Source: Pseudomonas typographi
GTDB taxonomy: Bacteria; Pseudomonadota; Gammaproteobacteria; Pseudomonadales; Pseudomonadaceae
Direction of reading: 5' to 3'
Length of the DNA stretch: 64,000 nucleotides
Assembly: GCF_014694385.1 (NCBI RefSeq)
Contig: NZ_JAAOCA010000014.1
Span: 1 to 64,000 of the forward strand
Shown here piece by piece: positions 40,103 through 49,476 of the stretch (its first letter is position 1; each line of letters starts with the position of its first letter). Made by a program: the position numbers and the translations under genes. Under the pieces are notes generated by a model. It was not told the DNA's origin. It saw only the letters and a list, made by a program, of their open reading frames with translations, and made no database searches.

Positions 40103-40506
40103 CGGCGCAACAACTCCTGCAGCTCGTCGATACTGTGCACAAAGGCTTCGATCGCCTGAGCCATGCTTTCGGCGTCGCCGGTGCTGGCGTCACTGAGCAG
40201 CACGCGCAGCTCCAGCCAGCCGTCGATATCGGCGACTTGCAACTGTTCGGTTCGCGCCGGGCCAAAGCCATGCATGATGAAGCCCAGCAAGTGCTCGGCA
40301 CTGCTCTGGAGAATGGCTGGCGTCAGCTCGGCGATGCGCGCCCAAAACCATACGCCCGTCTCTAACCCCGCGATATGCACGCTGGGTATGCCATTGAATT
40401 CCAATTCAATGGTGCTGTGGCCGTCGAAACTACCGATTTGCTGGTCGTTGCAGCCGCTGGCTTTGAGTGCGTCGCGCACCAACTGGGCGATATCGATAGG
40501 GGGCAT
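40099..40506 (-). CDS. invB: InvB-like class I effector chaperone
   Basis: A 135-residue acidic protein between sctV and sctN, where SPI-1 carries invB (chaperone for SipA and other effectors). Predicted alpha-beta-beta-beta-alpha-beta-beta-alpha order fits class I chaperones: DIAQLVRDALKASGC, STIELEFNGIPSVHIA and DGWLELRVLLSDA. The ATG at 40506 has AAGGAG upstream; the start at 40536 would lie inside sctV. Its client may be the collagen-like protein at 27401-28828. Confidence 0.82.
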   Translation of the reverse strand: MPPIDIAQLVRDALKASGCNDQQIGSFDGHSTIELEFNGIPSVHIAGLETGVWFWARIAELTPAILQSSAEHLLGFIMHGFGPARTEQLQVADIDGWLELRVLLSDASTGDAESMAQAIEAFVHSIDELQELLRR

Positions 40507-40516
40507 TTCACACTCC

Positions 40517-42568
40517 TTACAAAGTTCTAAGTACATTGATGGACACCGTCTCGGAGACCTCGCCGTACGAGATCACGTCCAGCTCGCGGAAGCGGTGTTC
40601 TACGAATTTCTTCAGGTAACGGCGGATGTCGACCGAGCACAGCAGCACCAAGTCTTTTTGGGCCACGCTCAAGCCCTCCAGTGCCAAGGCCAGGCGGTCG
40701 AGCAGGTCGTCGGCCACGCCGGGCTCCACGTTCAGGAAGCTGCCCGCCGAGGTTTGCCGCACGCCTTTGCGCAGCGCCTCTTCGTAGTCGGGCGAAAGCA
40801 TCAGCACCCGCAGCTCGTTGCCATGGGCGAACTTGTTGCTGATATAGCGCGCCAGCGAAGCACGCACGTGCTCGCACAGGGCGATGGTGTCTTTTTCCCG
40901 GCTGCCCCATTGGGCCAACGCTTCGAGAATCAACTTCATGTTGCGCACCGAAATGCGTTCGCTCAGCAGCCGCTGGAGGATTTCGCAAATCTTCTGCACC
41001 GTAGCGTGGCGGTAAACCTCCTTGACCAAATCGGGGTAACGCGCCTCGAGTTCGTCGAGCAGCGTTTTGGTTTCTTGCACGCCGAAAAACTCTTGAACGT
41101 TACGGGCCAACAACAGCACCAGGCAGCGGTAGAGTTCGTCGTAAGCCTGGCGTACCTGGTAGCCCATGGCGACCAAGGTGTCTTTGTCGGTGGCCAGGCA
41201 CCAGTGGTTGGGCTGGCGATGAGTGTCCACGCCCTGGCAGATGTCGAAGTCCAACGAGTCCAGTTCCGGCGTATAAGTGACCAGGCGCAGGCGGTCGAAG
41301 AAAATATCGAACTGGTCGGCGCGCACTTCGTTGATCAATACCGCGACTTGCCCGGCGGGCAACAGTTCGCTGGCGCGCACATGCAGCTGCGGAATGCGCA
41401 CCCCGTAGTCAAGAAAGAACTGGCTGCGTAAGCGCTCGGCCACGTTGGCCTTATCCAGCGCATCGTGCTCCTTGGCCGGCACCACCAGCATCAGCGGCAC
41501 GGTTTCGGTGGCCAACTCGTCTACGTTCTGCAACAACCCATCGGCCGGCTCCGGCACGGCCTGCGGGTCGCCCGCGGCGGCGCTGGGGGCGGCGGCGTTG
41601 CTGTTGCGCGAGGCGCGGTGGCGAAACCACAGCAGCGCCACCAATGCGCCGGCAATAATCGCGAACACCAGCAGTGGGAACCCTGGCAACACCCCCACGG
41701 CCAATGCCATCAGGCAGGTGACGCCGAGCACGAAGGGGTTACTGAGCATCTGCCGGACCATGTTGCGGCCCAGGTTGTCGTCGTCGCCGCTGACGCGGGT
41801 GACGATAAAACCCGCACCGATGGCAATCAGCAGGGCCGGGATCTGCGCGACCAGGCCGTCACCGATGGTGAGCAGGGTGTAGGTCGACATCGCGGTGGAT
41901 ACGTCCATGCCCAACTGGCCGATGCCGATGGCCATGCCACCGAGAAAGTTAACGAAGATGATGATGATCCCGGCGATCGCATCACCCTTGATGAACTTCA
42001 TCGCACCGTCGAACGAGCCGTACAACTGGCTTTCCCGCTCCAGGATACTGCGCTTCTCGCCGGCTTGTTGAGCATCGATGGCGCCGGCCTTGAGGTCGCC
42101 GTCGATGCTCATCTGCTTGCCTGGCATGCCGTCTAGGGAGAACCGCGCCGCCACTTCCGCGACCCGTTCCGAGCCTTTGGTGATCACGATGAACTGCACG
42201 ATGGTGACGATAGAAAACACCACGAAGCCCACCACCAGGCTTTCGCCGATCACGAATTCACCGAACGAGGCGATGATGTCGCCAGCGTCGGCTTGCGTGA
42301 GGATCAGGCGGCTGGTACTGATCGACAGCGCCAGGCGAAACAGCGTAGTGATCAGCAACAGCGCCGGGAACGAGGAGAAATCCAGAATGCGAGAAATATA
42401 GAAAGATCCCATGAACACCAGGATGGCGATCACGATGTTCAAGGCGATCAGGAAGTCCACCAGTTGCGTGGGCAACGGGATGATCAGCATGGCGATGATC
42501 AAGACCATCAGCGTCAGGATGATCAGCTCCGGGCGCGAGGTGGCGCTGCGTAGAAGAGTGTTGAACAT
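40517..42568 (-). CDS. sctV: SctV (InvA) major export-gate protein
   Basis: 683 residues. The N-terminal 310 residues hold about eight membrane helices and the FHIPEP-family loop (ARFSLDGMPGKQMSIDGDLKAG). The C-terminal cytoplasmic domain (about 350-683) forms the nonameric ring that receives chaperone-substrate complexes. SctV passes substrates into the gate and couples proton flow. Two bases separate it from sctW. Very well conserved. Confidence 0.97.
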   Translation of the reverse strand: MFNTLLRSATSRPELIILTLMVLIIAMLIIPLPTQLVDFLIALNIVIAILVFMGSFYISRILDFSSFPALLLITTLFRLALSISTSRLILTQADAGDIIASFGEFVIGESLVVGFVVFSIVTIVQFIVITKGSERVAEVAARFSLDGMPGKQMSIDGDLKAGAIDAQQAGEKRSILERESQLYGSFDGAMKFIKGDAIAGIIIIFVNFLGGMAIGIGQLGMDVSTAMSTYTLLTIGDGLVAQIPALLIAIGAGFIVTRVSGDDDNLGRNMVRQMLSNPFVLGVTCLMALAVGVLPGFPLLVFAIIAGALVALLWFRHRASRNSNAAAPSAAAGDPQAVPEPADGLLQNVDELATETVPLMLVVPAKEHDALDKANVAERLRSQFFLDYGVRIPQLHVRASELLPAGQVAVLINEVRADQFDIFFDRLRLVTYTPELDSLDFDICQGVDTHRQPNHWCLATDKDTLVAMGYQVRQAYDELYRCLVLLLARNVQEFFGVQETKTLLDELEARYPDLVKEVYRHATVQKICEILQRLLSERISVRNMKLILEALAQWGSREKDTIALCEHVRASLARYISNKFAHGNELRVLMLSPDYEEALRKGVRQTSAGSFLNVEPGVADDLLDRLALALEGLSVAQKDLVLLCSVDIRRYLKKFVEHRFRELDVISYGEVSETVSINVLRTL

Positions 42569-42570
42569 GC

Positions 42571-43707
42571 TTAGTTTCCAGGGCCCTTGAGCGTTTGGTA
42601 ACGATGGGTGGCGGCGTGCCGGTCGATGGATTCCTGGCGGTGTACGGTGCTGGCAAGGTCGGAAAATTGTTCAGCAACGCGGCTGAGCGCCTCGTCATCG
42701 CCAAACAACCCTGGCGGCAAACTGCAGGCCGCGGCCCGCACGTACTGCAAGGCCGCGCCACGGTCCCTGGCCTCGGCCAAGAGCAGGCTCTGGCCGAAGA
42801 CCTCGCCCAGCAATTGCGTCACCTCATCCGGGTAGCGCAACAGGCCCAACATGAACACGAGCCAATCCGCTTCTTTAGCGTTGTATTGGCGTACCGGGGC
42901 CTGGCCTAACAGGTACGTCACAAAGTTGAGGTCTGCCGAGCGCAATTGCTTGATTTCACCCAAGCGGCTCATCAATGGCCCGAACTCCAAGCGCGAGCAA
43001 CTGGGGTCGACCGCATCGATATCGGTCAGCAAGGCCGTTTCGACGAAATCCAGGATGTTGCCGCGGTGTTCTTCGCCGTACAGCGCGATCCAGTCTTCAT
43101 AACAGCCGACCGGGTCGTCGTCCGACTCGAGAAACGCCCGATACGTCTCGCGCATCAGTGCAGCGCGCAAACGCAAGCGCTTGCCGAACAACCGCGCCTT
43201 AAGCGCTACGTTGATACCAGCCTTCAGCCGCTTGGGCGCTGCCTGGGCCAGCACGGCCACGAGCAACGCATTGAGCCGCTGTTGCGTGGCCTGGGGCATG
43301 TTGCCGCGCTGCAGCAATTCCTTGAGCACCAGCACCAAATCGCTTTCATCGGGGAACTGCTGGCGGGCCTGCTGTAGCAACCACTCGATGGTGCGCCCTG
43401 TTTGCCCGGCCAGCTTGAGCACCTGCATCGCTTTGGGTACCGCGTTGTCTTCAAGCACGCGCTCGAAGGCGTCGCCCAGCGTCTCGAGTTTGTCGCCAAG
43501 GTCTGCACGCCGGCGAAACTGCGCACGCAGCGAGGCAGCCATTTCATCGCTGCTCTGCGCAAACTGCGCGACCAGGGCCGCCGGTGCGCGGTCATCGTCC
43601 GGCCCGTCCAGTTGGCCCTGCTGAAGTTGCTGCTCTTTGGCAGTCAGCTCAGGGGCCTTGAAGCTTGCCGGCCGCGGGGGGGTGAAGATACCTCCGACGA
43701 TTGCCAT
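42571..43707 (-). CDS. sctW: SctW (InvE) gatekeeper
   Basis: A 378-residue helical protein between the secretin and SctV genes. It matches the InvE/MxiC group: QFAQSSDEMAASLRAQFRRR near residue 50, an X-bundle core with LALKARLFGKRLRLRAALMRETYRAFLESDD, and a C-terminal TyeA-like part. Gatekeepers hold back effectors until translocators are secreted. One base separates it from sctC. Confidence 0.9.
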   Translation of the reverse strand: MAIVGGIFTPPRPASFKAPELTAKEQQLQQGQLDGPDDDRAPAALVAQFAQSSDEMAASLRAQFRRRADLGDKLETLGDAFERVLEDNAVPKAMQVLKLAGQTGRTIEWLLQQARQQFPDESDLVLVLKELLQRGNMPQATQQRLNALLVAVLAQAAPKRLKAGINVALKARLFGKRLRLRAALMRETYRAFLESDDDPVGCYEDWIALYGEEHRGNILDFVETALLTDIDAVDPSCSRLEFGPLMSRLGEIKQLRSADLNFVTYLLGQAPVRQYNAKEADWLVFMLGLLRYPDEVTQLLGEVFGQSLLLAEARDRGAALQYVRAAACSLPPGLFGDDEALSRVAEQFSDLASTVHRQESIDRHAATHRYQTLKGPGN

Positions 43708-43708
43708 C

Positions 43709-45370
43709 TCAGCGCTCCAGCGAGCGGTAAACCGCTTTCTCCTGCTCGCTCAGCGTGCGTTCATCGAACACCTCGCTGGCCAAGCGATCGGCGTCATCGG
43801 CCAAGGGCCCGTGAATTTCCCGGGGCTGAATCAGGAACACGCGCGCGGTATTGGCGCGGTGGGTTTGCTTGTAGCTGAACAGCCGGCCTACAAACGGAAT
43901 GTGCCCAAGCACGGGGATACGGCGCGTTTGTTGGCTGGTTTCGTCGCGGGTGAAGCCACCCACCAGCAGGCTTTTGCCGTGCGGCACCCGCGCCACGGTA
44001 CTGATGCGCGTGCGGCCGACGGTGGGCAGCAGGTTGGCGTCTTGGTCGTCTTGGTTGCTACGCGGGTTGTCGACTTCACTGCCATCTTCGATGTTCAGCA
44101 CCATTTCGATGTCGTTGGCCGCGCCGATACGCGGCAACACGCTGACCAGCGTGCCGTAGGTGACTTGCTGCAGGTCTACCGCGCGTTCACCCACCAAGGG
44201 CGCATAGAAGGTACGGTTGTTATCGAAAATCGCCGGTACGTTTTCCTGGGTCAATACCACCGGGCGCGACACCACCCGAGCACGGTCTTGTTGCTCCAGT
44301 GCCGACACCGCGGCGAGAAACGACACCGCGTCCTGGGTGCTGACCGAACCGCGGTTCAACGACACCTCGAATTGGCTGCCCACCCGCACCCCGCCTTGCC
44401 AGTTCACGCCGAGTTGGTTGAGGTCATCCTGCAGCAGGTCGACGATCCAGACCGACAGCTCGACGTGGCGCTTGGACTCATCCAGCGCGGCCACCAAGTT
44501 TTCGATGAAGCGCACCTGCTCGGGCAAACCTTTGACCAGCAGGCTGTTGGTGTCTGGGTAAGCAACGATGCGGATATTACCGGCGCCCAAGTCGCGCGCC
44601 ATTGCCCTGGCTGTTGTGGCGGTAGCGCCCGCGTCGGGGGCGTTTTCACCAGGAAACGGCGGCATCGACAGCGGGCGCTCGCCACCGGCCACACGGTTGA
44701 CCTGCACATCGACCCCGCGCTGCTCGCCACTGAGTAGTTGCTCGATCACGGTGGCCATGCCCGGTACGAGAATTTTTTCTTCGCGCATCTCGTACTGGCG
44801 GTCGCCCACGAAAGTGTTGCGCAGTTGGATTACGCCAATACGCTGCTGCCCCAGTTGCAGGTCGGCGCTCTGGCTGTCCATGAACGCCGCCGCCTGGCTG
44901 ACCAGGTCGACGTAAATGGGCGGCCCAGCCACATACAGTGTGCGCTGGCCATCGGTGCGCAGCGGGTAACGCGCATCGAGCAGCCCCGAGCGACGCAAGA
45001 ACGATTCCAGTTTGGCCACGGTGATGGTGTTGAGTGAAATCACCGCCCGCTTGGCCTCAGCCGCTTCGTACAGGTAAATCGACTGGCCATCGCTGTACCA
45101 GATCAAGCCCATTTGGCGGCTGATGCGCTCCAGGGTTTTCTGCGGCTCGCTCAGGGCGAAGTTACCGGTCACCGTGCGTTTGGCCGCGGTTTTGCTCACG
45201 ATGATGGGCTTGCCAAGCGGCGCTGAGAGCATTTCGAAAAAGCCGCGCAGGCTCTCTTGGCGCGCCACATACCCTTCTGCCCCCTGGGTGGGCTGGGCGG
45301 CCATCAGAGGCGCAGGCGTGAAGATGCCCATTACAAGGGCCAACAGGCAGTACCGGATCGTAATCATCAT
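43709..45370 (-). CDS. sctC: SctC (InvG) outer-membrane secretin
   Basis: 553 residues with a signal peptide (about 1-24). N0/N1/N3 periplasmic domains are followed by the secretin core with VSFLAAVSALEQQDRARVVSRPVVLTQENVPAIF and VGRTRISTVARVPHGKSLLVGGFTRDE. It forms the outer-membrane channel through which the needle passes. No pilotin gene (InvH-like) was recognised nearby. First structural gene after the AraC regulator, four bases from it. Confidence 0.96.
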   Translation of the reverse strand: MMITIRYCLLALVMGIFTPAPLMAAQPTQGAEGYVARQESLRGFFEMLSAPLGKPIIVSKTAAKRTVTGNFALSEPQKTLERISRQMGLIWYSDGQSIYLYEAAEAKRAVISLNTITVAKLESFLRRSGLLDARYPLRTDGQRTLYVAGPPIYVDLVSQAAAFMDSQSADLQLGQQRIGVIQLRNTFVGDRQYEMREEKILVPGMATVIEQLLSGEQRGVDVQVNRVAGGERPLSMPPFPGENAPDAGATATTARAMARDLGAGNIRIVAYPDTNSLLVKGLPEQVRFIENLVAALDESKRHVELSVWIVDLLQDDLNQLGVNWQGGVRVGSQFEVSLNRGSVSTQDAVSFLAAVSALEQQDRARVVSRPVVLTQENVPAIFDNNRTFYAPLVGERAVDLQQVTYGTLVSVLPRIGAANDIEMVLNIEDGSEVDNPRSNQDDQDANLLPTVGRTRISTVARVPHGKSLLVGGFTRDETSQQTRRIPVLGHIPFVGRLFSYKQTHRANTARVFLIQPREIHGPLADDADRLASEVFDERTLSEQEKAVYRSLER

Positions 45371-45374
45371 TTAC

Positions 45375-46127
45375 TCACTTGCTGGATAAACGGGTGATAT
45401 CGCTCAAGCGACTGGGCACCACGCCCACCAGCTCTCTGATTTCCTTTGAAAAATGCGACGAAGAGGCATAGCCCAGTTCCAGGGCCACCTCCGTTAGGGA
45501 GGTGGCCCCCTGGGCGAGGGTGAGCAACGCGCGGGCGGTACGCCATTCGCGCAGTTCGGTTTTCACGGTGCCTCCGATCGCGGTGCGGCATAGCCTGCGA
45601 AAATGCGACACCGACACGCCGTAGCGCCGCGCTAGCACGTTTAGTTTTTCTTGGGCATTGCGGCTGTCGCTGAGGAACGCCACCAAGCGGTAGCTCTCGG
45701 TGTTGCGCAAGGCTTGGGCGAAGGCTGCATAGTCACCACCCCCCTCGACAGCCTTGGCCAGGTACCAGCGGGTGAGCCCATCGCCGCCTTGCTCAGGTAC
45801 GTGCTCGCCCCATAAGCCGAAGGAGGGCTGGTTGCCTTCAGGATGGCAGGGCAGCGGCAGCCCTTGGTCGATAAAAAATTGCAGTTTGGCCAGCCCTGCG
45901 TTTGCCAAGGGCTGCACCCATGCATCGCCCTGCGCCACATAGAGCTGCGGGTGCATCACCAGCAGCCCCCGTGCGCCCGCAGGCGCCTGCCACTGCCGGC
46001 CACTGGCACGGCAGCCCAAGCGCAACGGCGCCTGGGTTGTGCTGGCCAGCACAACGTGGTCCGCATGGGCGGCCGCCATGCAGCAATGTGCGAGCGTTGT
46101 GGTAGGAAGGCAGATACTGCTTGCCAT
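45375..46127 (-). CDS. invF: InvF-like AraC-family transcriptional regulator
   Basis: About 250 residues with a C-terminal AraC HTH domain. VSHFRRLCRTAIGGTVKTELREWR and LTEVALELGYASSSHFSKEIRELVG closely follow the InvF/MxiE pattern. In SPI-1, InvF with SicA activates translocon and effector promoters, so the sicA spacer and the orphan genes at 46.9-51.3 kb are likely targets. The start is uncertain: the frame is open to a TTG at 46253, and 46127 is the first ATG. Neither has a strong ribosome site. Confidence 0.85.
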   Translation of the reverse strand: MASSICLPTTTLAHCCMAAAHADHVVLASTTQAPLRLGCRASGRQWQAPAGARGLLVMHPQLYVAQGDAWVQPLANAGLAKLQFFIDQGLPLPCHPEGNQPSFGLWGEHVPEQGGDGLTRWYLAKAVEGGGDYAAFAQALRNTESYRLVAFLSDSRNAQEKLNVLARRYGVSVSHFRRLCRTAIGGTVKTELREWRTARALLTLAQGATSLTEVALELGYASSSHFSKEIRELVGVVPSRLSDITRLSSK

Positions 46128-46162
46128 GGGGTTGGCCCATTCGTGAACGTGGGCCAGGATGA

Positions 46163-46477
46163 TCAACTGTCCTTGGGCGGCAATCCTGATGGAAACTTGA
46201 TGGCTTTCACCTCGGCTGCATGCGCCGAGGAGCGGCGCTGGCAAACGATACAAGAGGACTTGCTAGGTGCTACCTGCGCCACGACAACTTCAATGTCGTC
46301 CTCACCCTCTTCGAGGGTTACTAACTGGGTGGAACAGCGTCGCGGCAAATGGGGCAGTGGCGAGAGCGAGTCGATCCCTTGGTTGATTGAAACGAGTTCC
46401 CGCTTGGTATTGCGTGCTGGGCCGTCCGTTTGCGGGGCACAAAATCCGTTGCAGGGGGATGGGGGAAAACGAAGCAT
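46163..46477 (-). CDS. Hypothetical small protein upstream of invF
   Basis: A 104-residue open frame starting MLRFPPSPCNGF, with an AAGGA about 12 bases before the ATG. It contains an acidic patch (LEEGEDDIEVVV) and a Cys-X-X-Cys pair near the end. No family recognised. It would overlap invF if invF starts at 46253. It may be a real small leader gene or chance. Confidence 0.3.
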   Translation of the reverse strand: MLRFPPSPCNGFCAPQTDGPARNTKRELVSINQGIDSLSPLPHLPRRCSTQLVTLEEGEDDIEVVVAQVAPSKSSCIVCQRRSSAHAAEVKAIKFPSGLPPKDS

Positions 46478-46878
46478 GGTGTTGAGCGTTCCTTTGCTAA
46501 CCAAGGCGCAGGCTAGGTGGGGAAATTGGCCCCACGCTATCAAAAAGCGACCTTTGGGCGGGTCCAGCCTTTGGGTGCTCCGCCCTTCGCTGGGCGAGTA
46601 AGCGGTTTGCAGAAGCCTCACAGCCGGGCCCGTTGATGGCCCTGCATGTGTGCCTATCAATACCTTTTATCGTCTACCTATGGTGGTTTACTGGACCGGA
46701 CAGGATCCATAGCTGGGTCATCTGCTCATCCAAGGCATCCAGCAAAACCGTGAGGCTCGCGCGGCGCAAGCATATTGATACAAAACGGCCTGGCCCCATG
46801 AGCGCTATCTGCAAGCGCAAAACGCGCGCCAACACAAGTATTAGCCCACACCCATAATAACCATGGCATTGAATCGCT
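46478..46878. other. Intergenic region between invF and the first orphan gene
   Basis: About 400 bases with falling GC content and no supported gene. It must hold the promoters for the leftward invF-sctC operon and the rightward 46879 gene, but no convincing boxes were seen by eye. Confidence 0.4.
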
Positions 46879-48165
46879 ATGCTCGCTCGATTGACCAGTA
46901 CACTTTGCCAGTCAGCGCCCCGTATCAGCCAGGTTCGCGAGCGGCTAAGTGTCTTCAGGCTTTCTAAGCTGTTCAAGGCCCGGAATACCAGTGCTCGATT
47001 CCAACCGCCTAATCAACCCCTCATCACATTGCCGCCCGTTCATAAGGAGCGCTTGATACGCCTATTCAACGAGCTCGACGCTGATAAAGCCCGCGTTATT
47101 TTGGAGCCCCGCTCCATCAACGGAAGTGCCTGGCAGCAACTTATGAAGTCCCCCCGGGTATGCACAACTTTACGTGAAAGTTTGCATGCGCAGGTTGAGC
47201 GTTTTGGCGAAGGTTACCTGTTCACGCAGCTACAGGCTGCCCGCAAGCGGTATGCGTTACCACCCGCGGGCGTGATTACCTCGCTTGACTCGCTCATCAA
47301 CAGCTTGGACGACAGAGGCGCGCACCTGTTCAACTATCACCCGGTGAATATCAAGGCAATCGAAGCGCAGCTTTTGGCACGCCTAGAACGTCTGCCGCGC
47401 ACGGAAATTAACACCCGACTAATAGAGGCGTTAAACGCGCAACCGGGCATTACTGGCCCATTGTTCACAGCACGCCATCAATCGGCGCTTTTATCCCCGA
47501 CACAGGCCCCCAAATCTTACAGCGCAACGTCATTGCCGGATGCTTGGCCGATACCCGCTACGCCCGATTGCCCGCTGGCTCCTGACGCCAGCCGAAATGT
47601 CGCGAAGTACACCCCGACGCCAGAGCCCGCCGAAGACGAAGACGAAGCATTCGGCTCAGTTTTACCTGTGGCTGATCAGGAGAATGAAAGCCAGCCGCCA
47701 AGCGTGCCGACGGCATTAGCCACCGGTGCCGCGTTGGCAGTGGCCAAGGCGGCACGGCAGATCGTCGAACTAGATTTGTTTTACGATCACCGCAACCAGC
47801 AAATCGCGACAGCCCAGCTTCAGGTTGCACTAAAACGCCTAGGACAAGCTTCCGCCCTAAGCCTGCCAAAATCATCGGCTGAAAGCCAAGCCTTGCAAGA
47901 CAGCATTGAGCTGTATCGTCTCATTCTCACATTGATGAAAAGCTCGAGGCCCGAAAACCTGCGTGAGTTGGTCGCGTCCGTGGGCCCAAACGCGACACGC
48001 ATGCTGAAACCGGATTGGCCGGCGACCATACACTTTGCAATGATTACCAAACAATGCACACGGCCCCAACAAACATACGAGCGGTTGCGCTGCCTGAGCC
48101 AAAGGTTGGGTAACGACGCGACACTGCAACTGCTTGCCGATGGCTACCGCGCCAGCACCCGTTAG
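46879..48165 (+). CDS. Orphan 428-residue protein; candidate type III effector
   Basis: Not recognised. It is the first gene right of the regulator and on the opposite strand to the machine. It has no signal peptide. The N-terminal 40 residues are Ser/Arg/Thr-rich, a helical middle follows (about 50-190), then a Pro-rich acidic linker (about 225-285, with EPAEDEDEAFG). The C-terminal domain is helical (ALAVAKAARQIVELDLFYDH, then QALQDSIELYRLILTLMKS). No Shine-Dalgarno is obvious before the ATG, so a later start is possible. Base composition is lower in GC than the apparatus genes. Effector status is inferred from location and layout only. Confidence 0.5.
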   Translation: MLARLTSTLCQSAPRISQVRERLSVFRLSKLFKARNTSARFQPPNQPLITLPPVHKERLIRLFNELDADKARVILEPRSINGSAWQQLMKSPRVCTTLRESLHAQVERFGEGYLFTQLQAARKRYALPPAGVITSLDSLINSLDDRGAHLFNYHPVNIKAIEAQLLARLERLPRTEINTRLIEALNAQPGITGPLFTARHQSALLSPTQAPKSYSATSLPDAWPIPATPDCPLAPDASRNVAKYTPTPEPAEDEDEAFGSVLPVADQENESQPPSVPTALATGAALAVAKAARQIVELDLFYDHRNQQIATAQLQVALKRLGQASALSLPKSSAESQALQDSIELYRLILTLMKSSRPENLRELVASVGPNATRMLKPDWPATIHFAMITKQCTRPQQTYERLRCLSQRLGNDATLQLLADGYRASTR

Positions 48166-48197
48166 CCATGAACGCTGGCGGCGCAGATCGTGTCCCG

Positions 48198-48212
48198 GGA
48201 AGTGGTGTAACT
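48198..48212 (+). repeat. Left terminal inverted repeat of the IS256-family element
   Basis: GGAAGTGGTGTAACT, paired with 49218-49232 in inverted orientation with one mismatch. Confidence 0.8.
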
Positions 48213-48312
48213 GAACCAACCGAACGCGCCCTGCGGGCGAAAGAGGAGGGTCATCGTGGTTCTTGGCTACTGTTGAGTTTGCGAAGACCAAACACTCACC
48301 AGAGAAACCACG

Positions 48313-49160
48313 ATGACCAAGCCCACTATCGCATTGACCGAGTTGGTCAAGGCCATGGGCATGACTGGCATCTCGAAAAGCCAGGTATCCAGACTCGCGG
48401 GCGAGATCGATGAGCGCGTCAATGCGTTCCTGGATCGACCACTTGAAGGCGACTGGCCGTACCTCTGGATCGACGCTACCTACGTTAAAGTGCGGGAGGC
48501 AGGCCGCATCGTTTCGGTCGCGGTCATAATCGCCGTGGCCGTGAGCACCAATGGCGGACGGGAAATTCTGGGCATGCGGGTTGGCCCTTCCGAAGCTGAG
48601 CCGTTCTGGACGGACTTCCTGCGCAGCCTGATGCGCCGTGGCTTGCGCGGGGTAAAGCTGGTGATCTCTGACGCTCACGAAGGCCTCAAGGCAGCTGTCG
48701 CCAAGGTCTTCCACGCGACTTGGCAGCGCTGCCGCGTGCATTTCATGCGCAATGCGATGGCCCACGTCGGCAAGGGCCAGCGCAGCATGGTGGCGGCGTT
48801 ACTGCGCACAGTCTTTGCTTAGGACAGTCGCGCTGATGCCATCAACAATGGCGTCTGTTGGCCGATCAGTTACGCGAGAAGTATCCGAAAATCGCGGCGC
48901 TAATGGACGGTTGCGAAGATGAAGTGTTGGCGCATATGGCCTTCCCGGAGGCTCACCGTCAGCAACTGCACAGCACAAGCCCGCTGGAACGGCTGAACGC
49001 CGAGATCAAGCGGCGCACCGATGTCGTGGGTATCTTTCCTAACGATCCGGCGATCACCAGGCTGGTGGGTGCGATGTTGCTGGAGCAGAACGACGAATGG
49101 TGCCTGCAAAGGCGCTACATGCAGTTGGAAGCCTTCGAGGCAGCCAGCGATAATCCGTAG
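48313..49160 (+). pseudogene. IS256-family (Mutator) transposase, deleted and frameshifted
   Basis: The first 12 residues (MTKPTIALTELV) join directly to KAMGMTGISKSQVSRLAGEID, a segment normally about 110 residues later. This suggests deletion between the two similar ELV-K stretches. The catalytic core follows: WIDATYVKVREAGR and VISDAHEGLKAAVAKV contain two of the DDE acids. After FA at about 48820 a TAG and small indels (48820-48860) break the frame. The rest resumes at 48858 as ADQLREKYPKIAALMD, with LERLNAEIKRRTDVVGIFPN carrying the catalytic Glu. Not functional. Confidence 0.93.
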
Positions 49161-49217
49161 GCCAAGCTGTCGGCCGTGATCAACTAAACGGCAAGCTCAA
49201 TGGCCAAGGCCATGATG

Positions 49218-49232
49218 AGTTACACCACCTCC
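49218..49232 (-). repeat. Right terminal inverted repeat of the IS256-family element
   Basis: AGTTACACCACCTCC on the plus strand; inverted partner of 48198-48212. Confidence 0.8.
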
Positions 49233-49476
49233 TGGTATGGCGTTTCAGGAGTTCACGCGTCAATTCGCGTGTGAATCGCCAGGTATAAACAACCTGCACG
49301 GTACCGGCAAGATTATTCCGCCACTGGCCTGGCACCCTAGCGTGATGCCGCCGCAATTGAAGGGCTAAGATTAGTCCCAAATGCCTATCTATGGCCAATG
49401 GGCGATTTTTTATTGCCGTGAGCCCCTTAACCGTTGAAGCTACCATTTTGAAAACACACTACAGGTAACTTTCATA

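Larger units (their letters stand above)
48198..49232. mobile_element. Decayed IS256-family insertion sequence
   Basis: A remnant of about 1,035 bases bounded by imperfect inverted ends (GGAAGTGGTGTAACT at the left, AGTTACACCACCTCC at the right; 14 of 15 match as inverted copies). A broken Mutator-type transposase lies inside. The element is shorter than usual for the family because the transposase lacks an internal N-terminal segment. No clear target duplication was seen at the ends. Confidence 0.85.

Noticed and set aside
33589..45370. Flagellar export apparatus
   Set aside because: The ATPase, SctR-U and secretin occur with translocon, needle and tip genes in SPI-1 order; no flagellin, hook or rod genes are present, and flagella lack a secretin of this type.
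46674..46976. 100-codon minus-strand ORF overlapping the start of the 46879 gene
   Set aside because: It conflicts with the longer plus-strand gene and has no ribosome site or family match.
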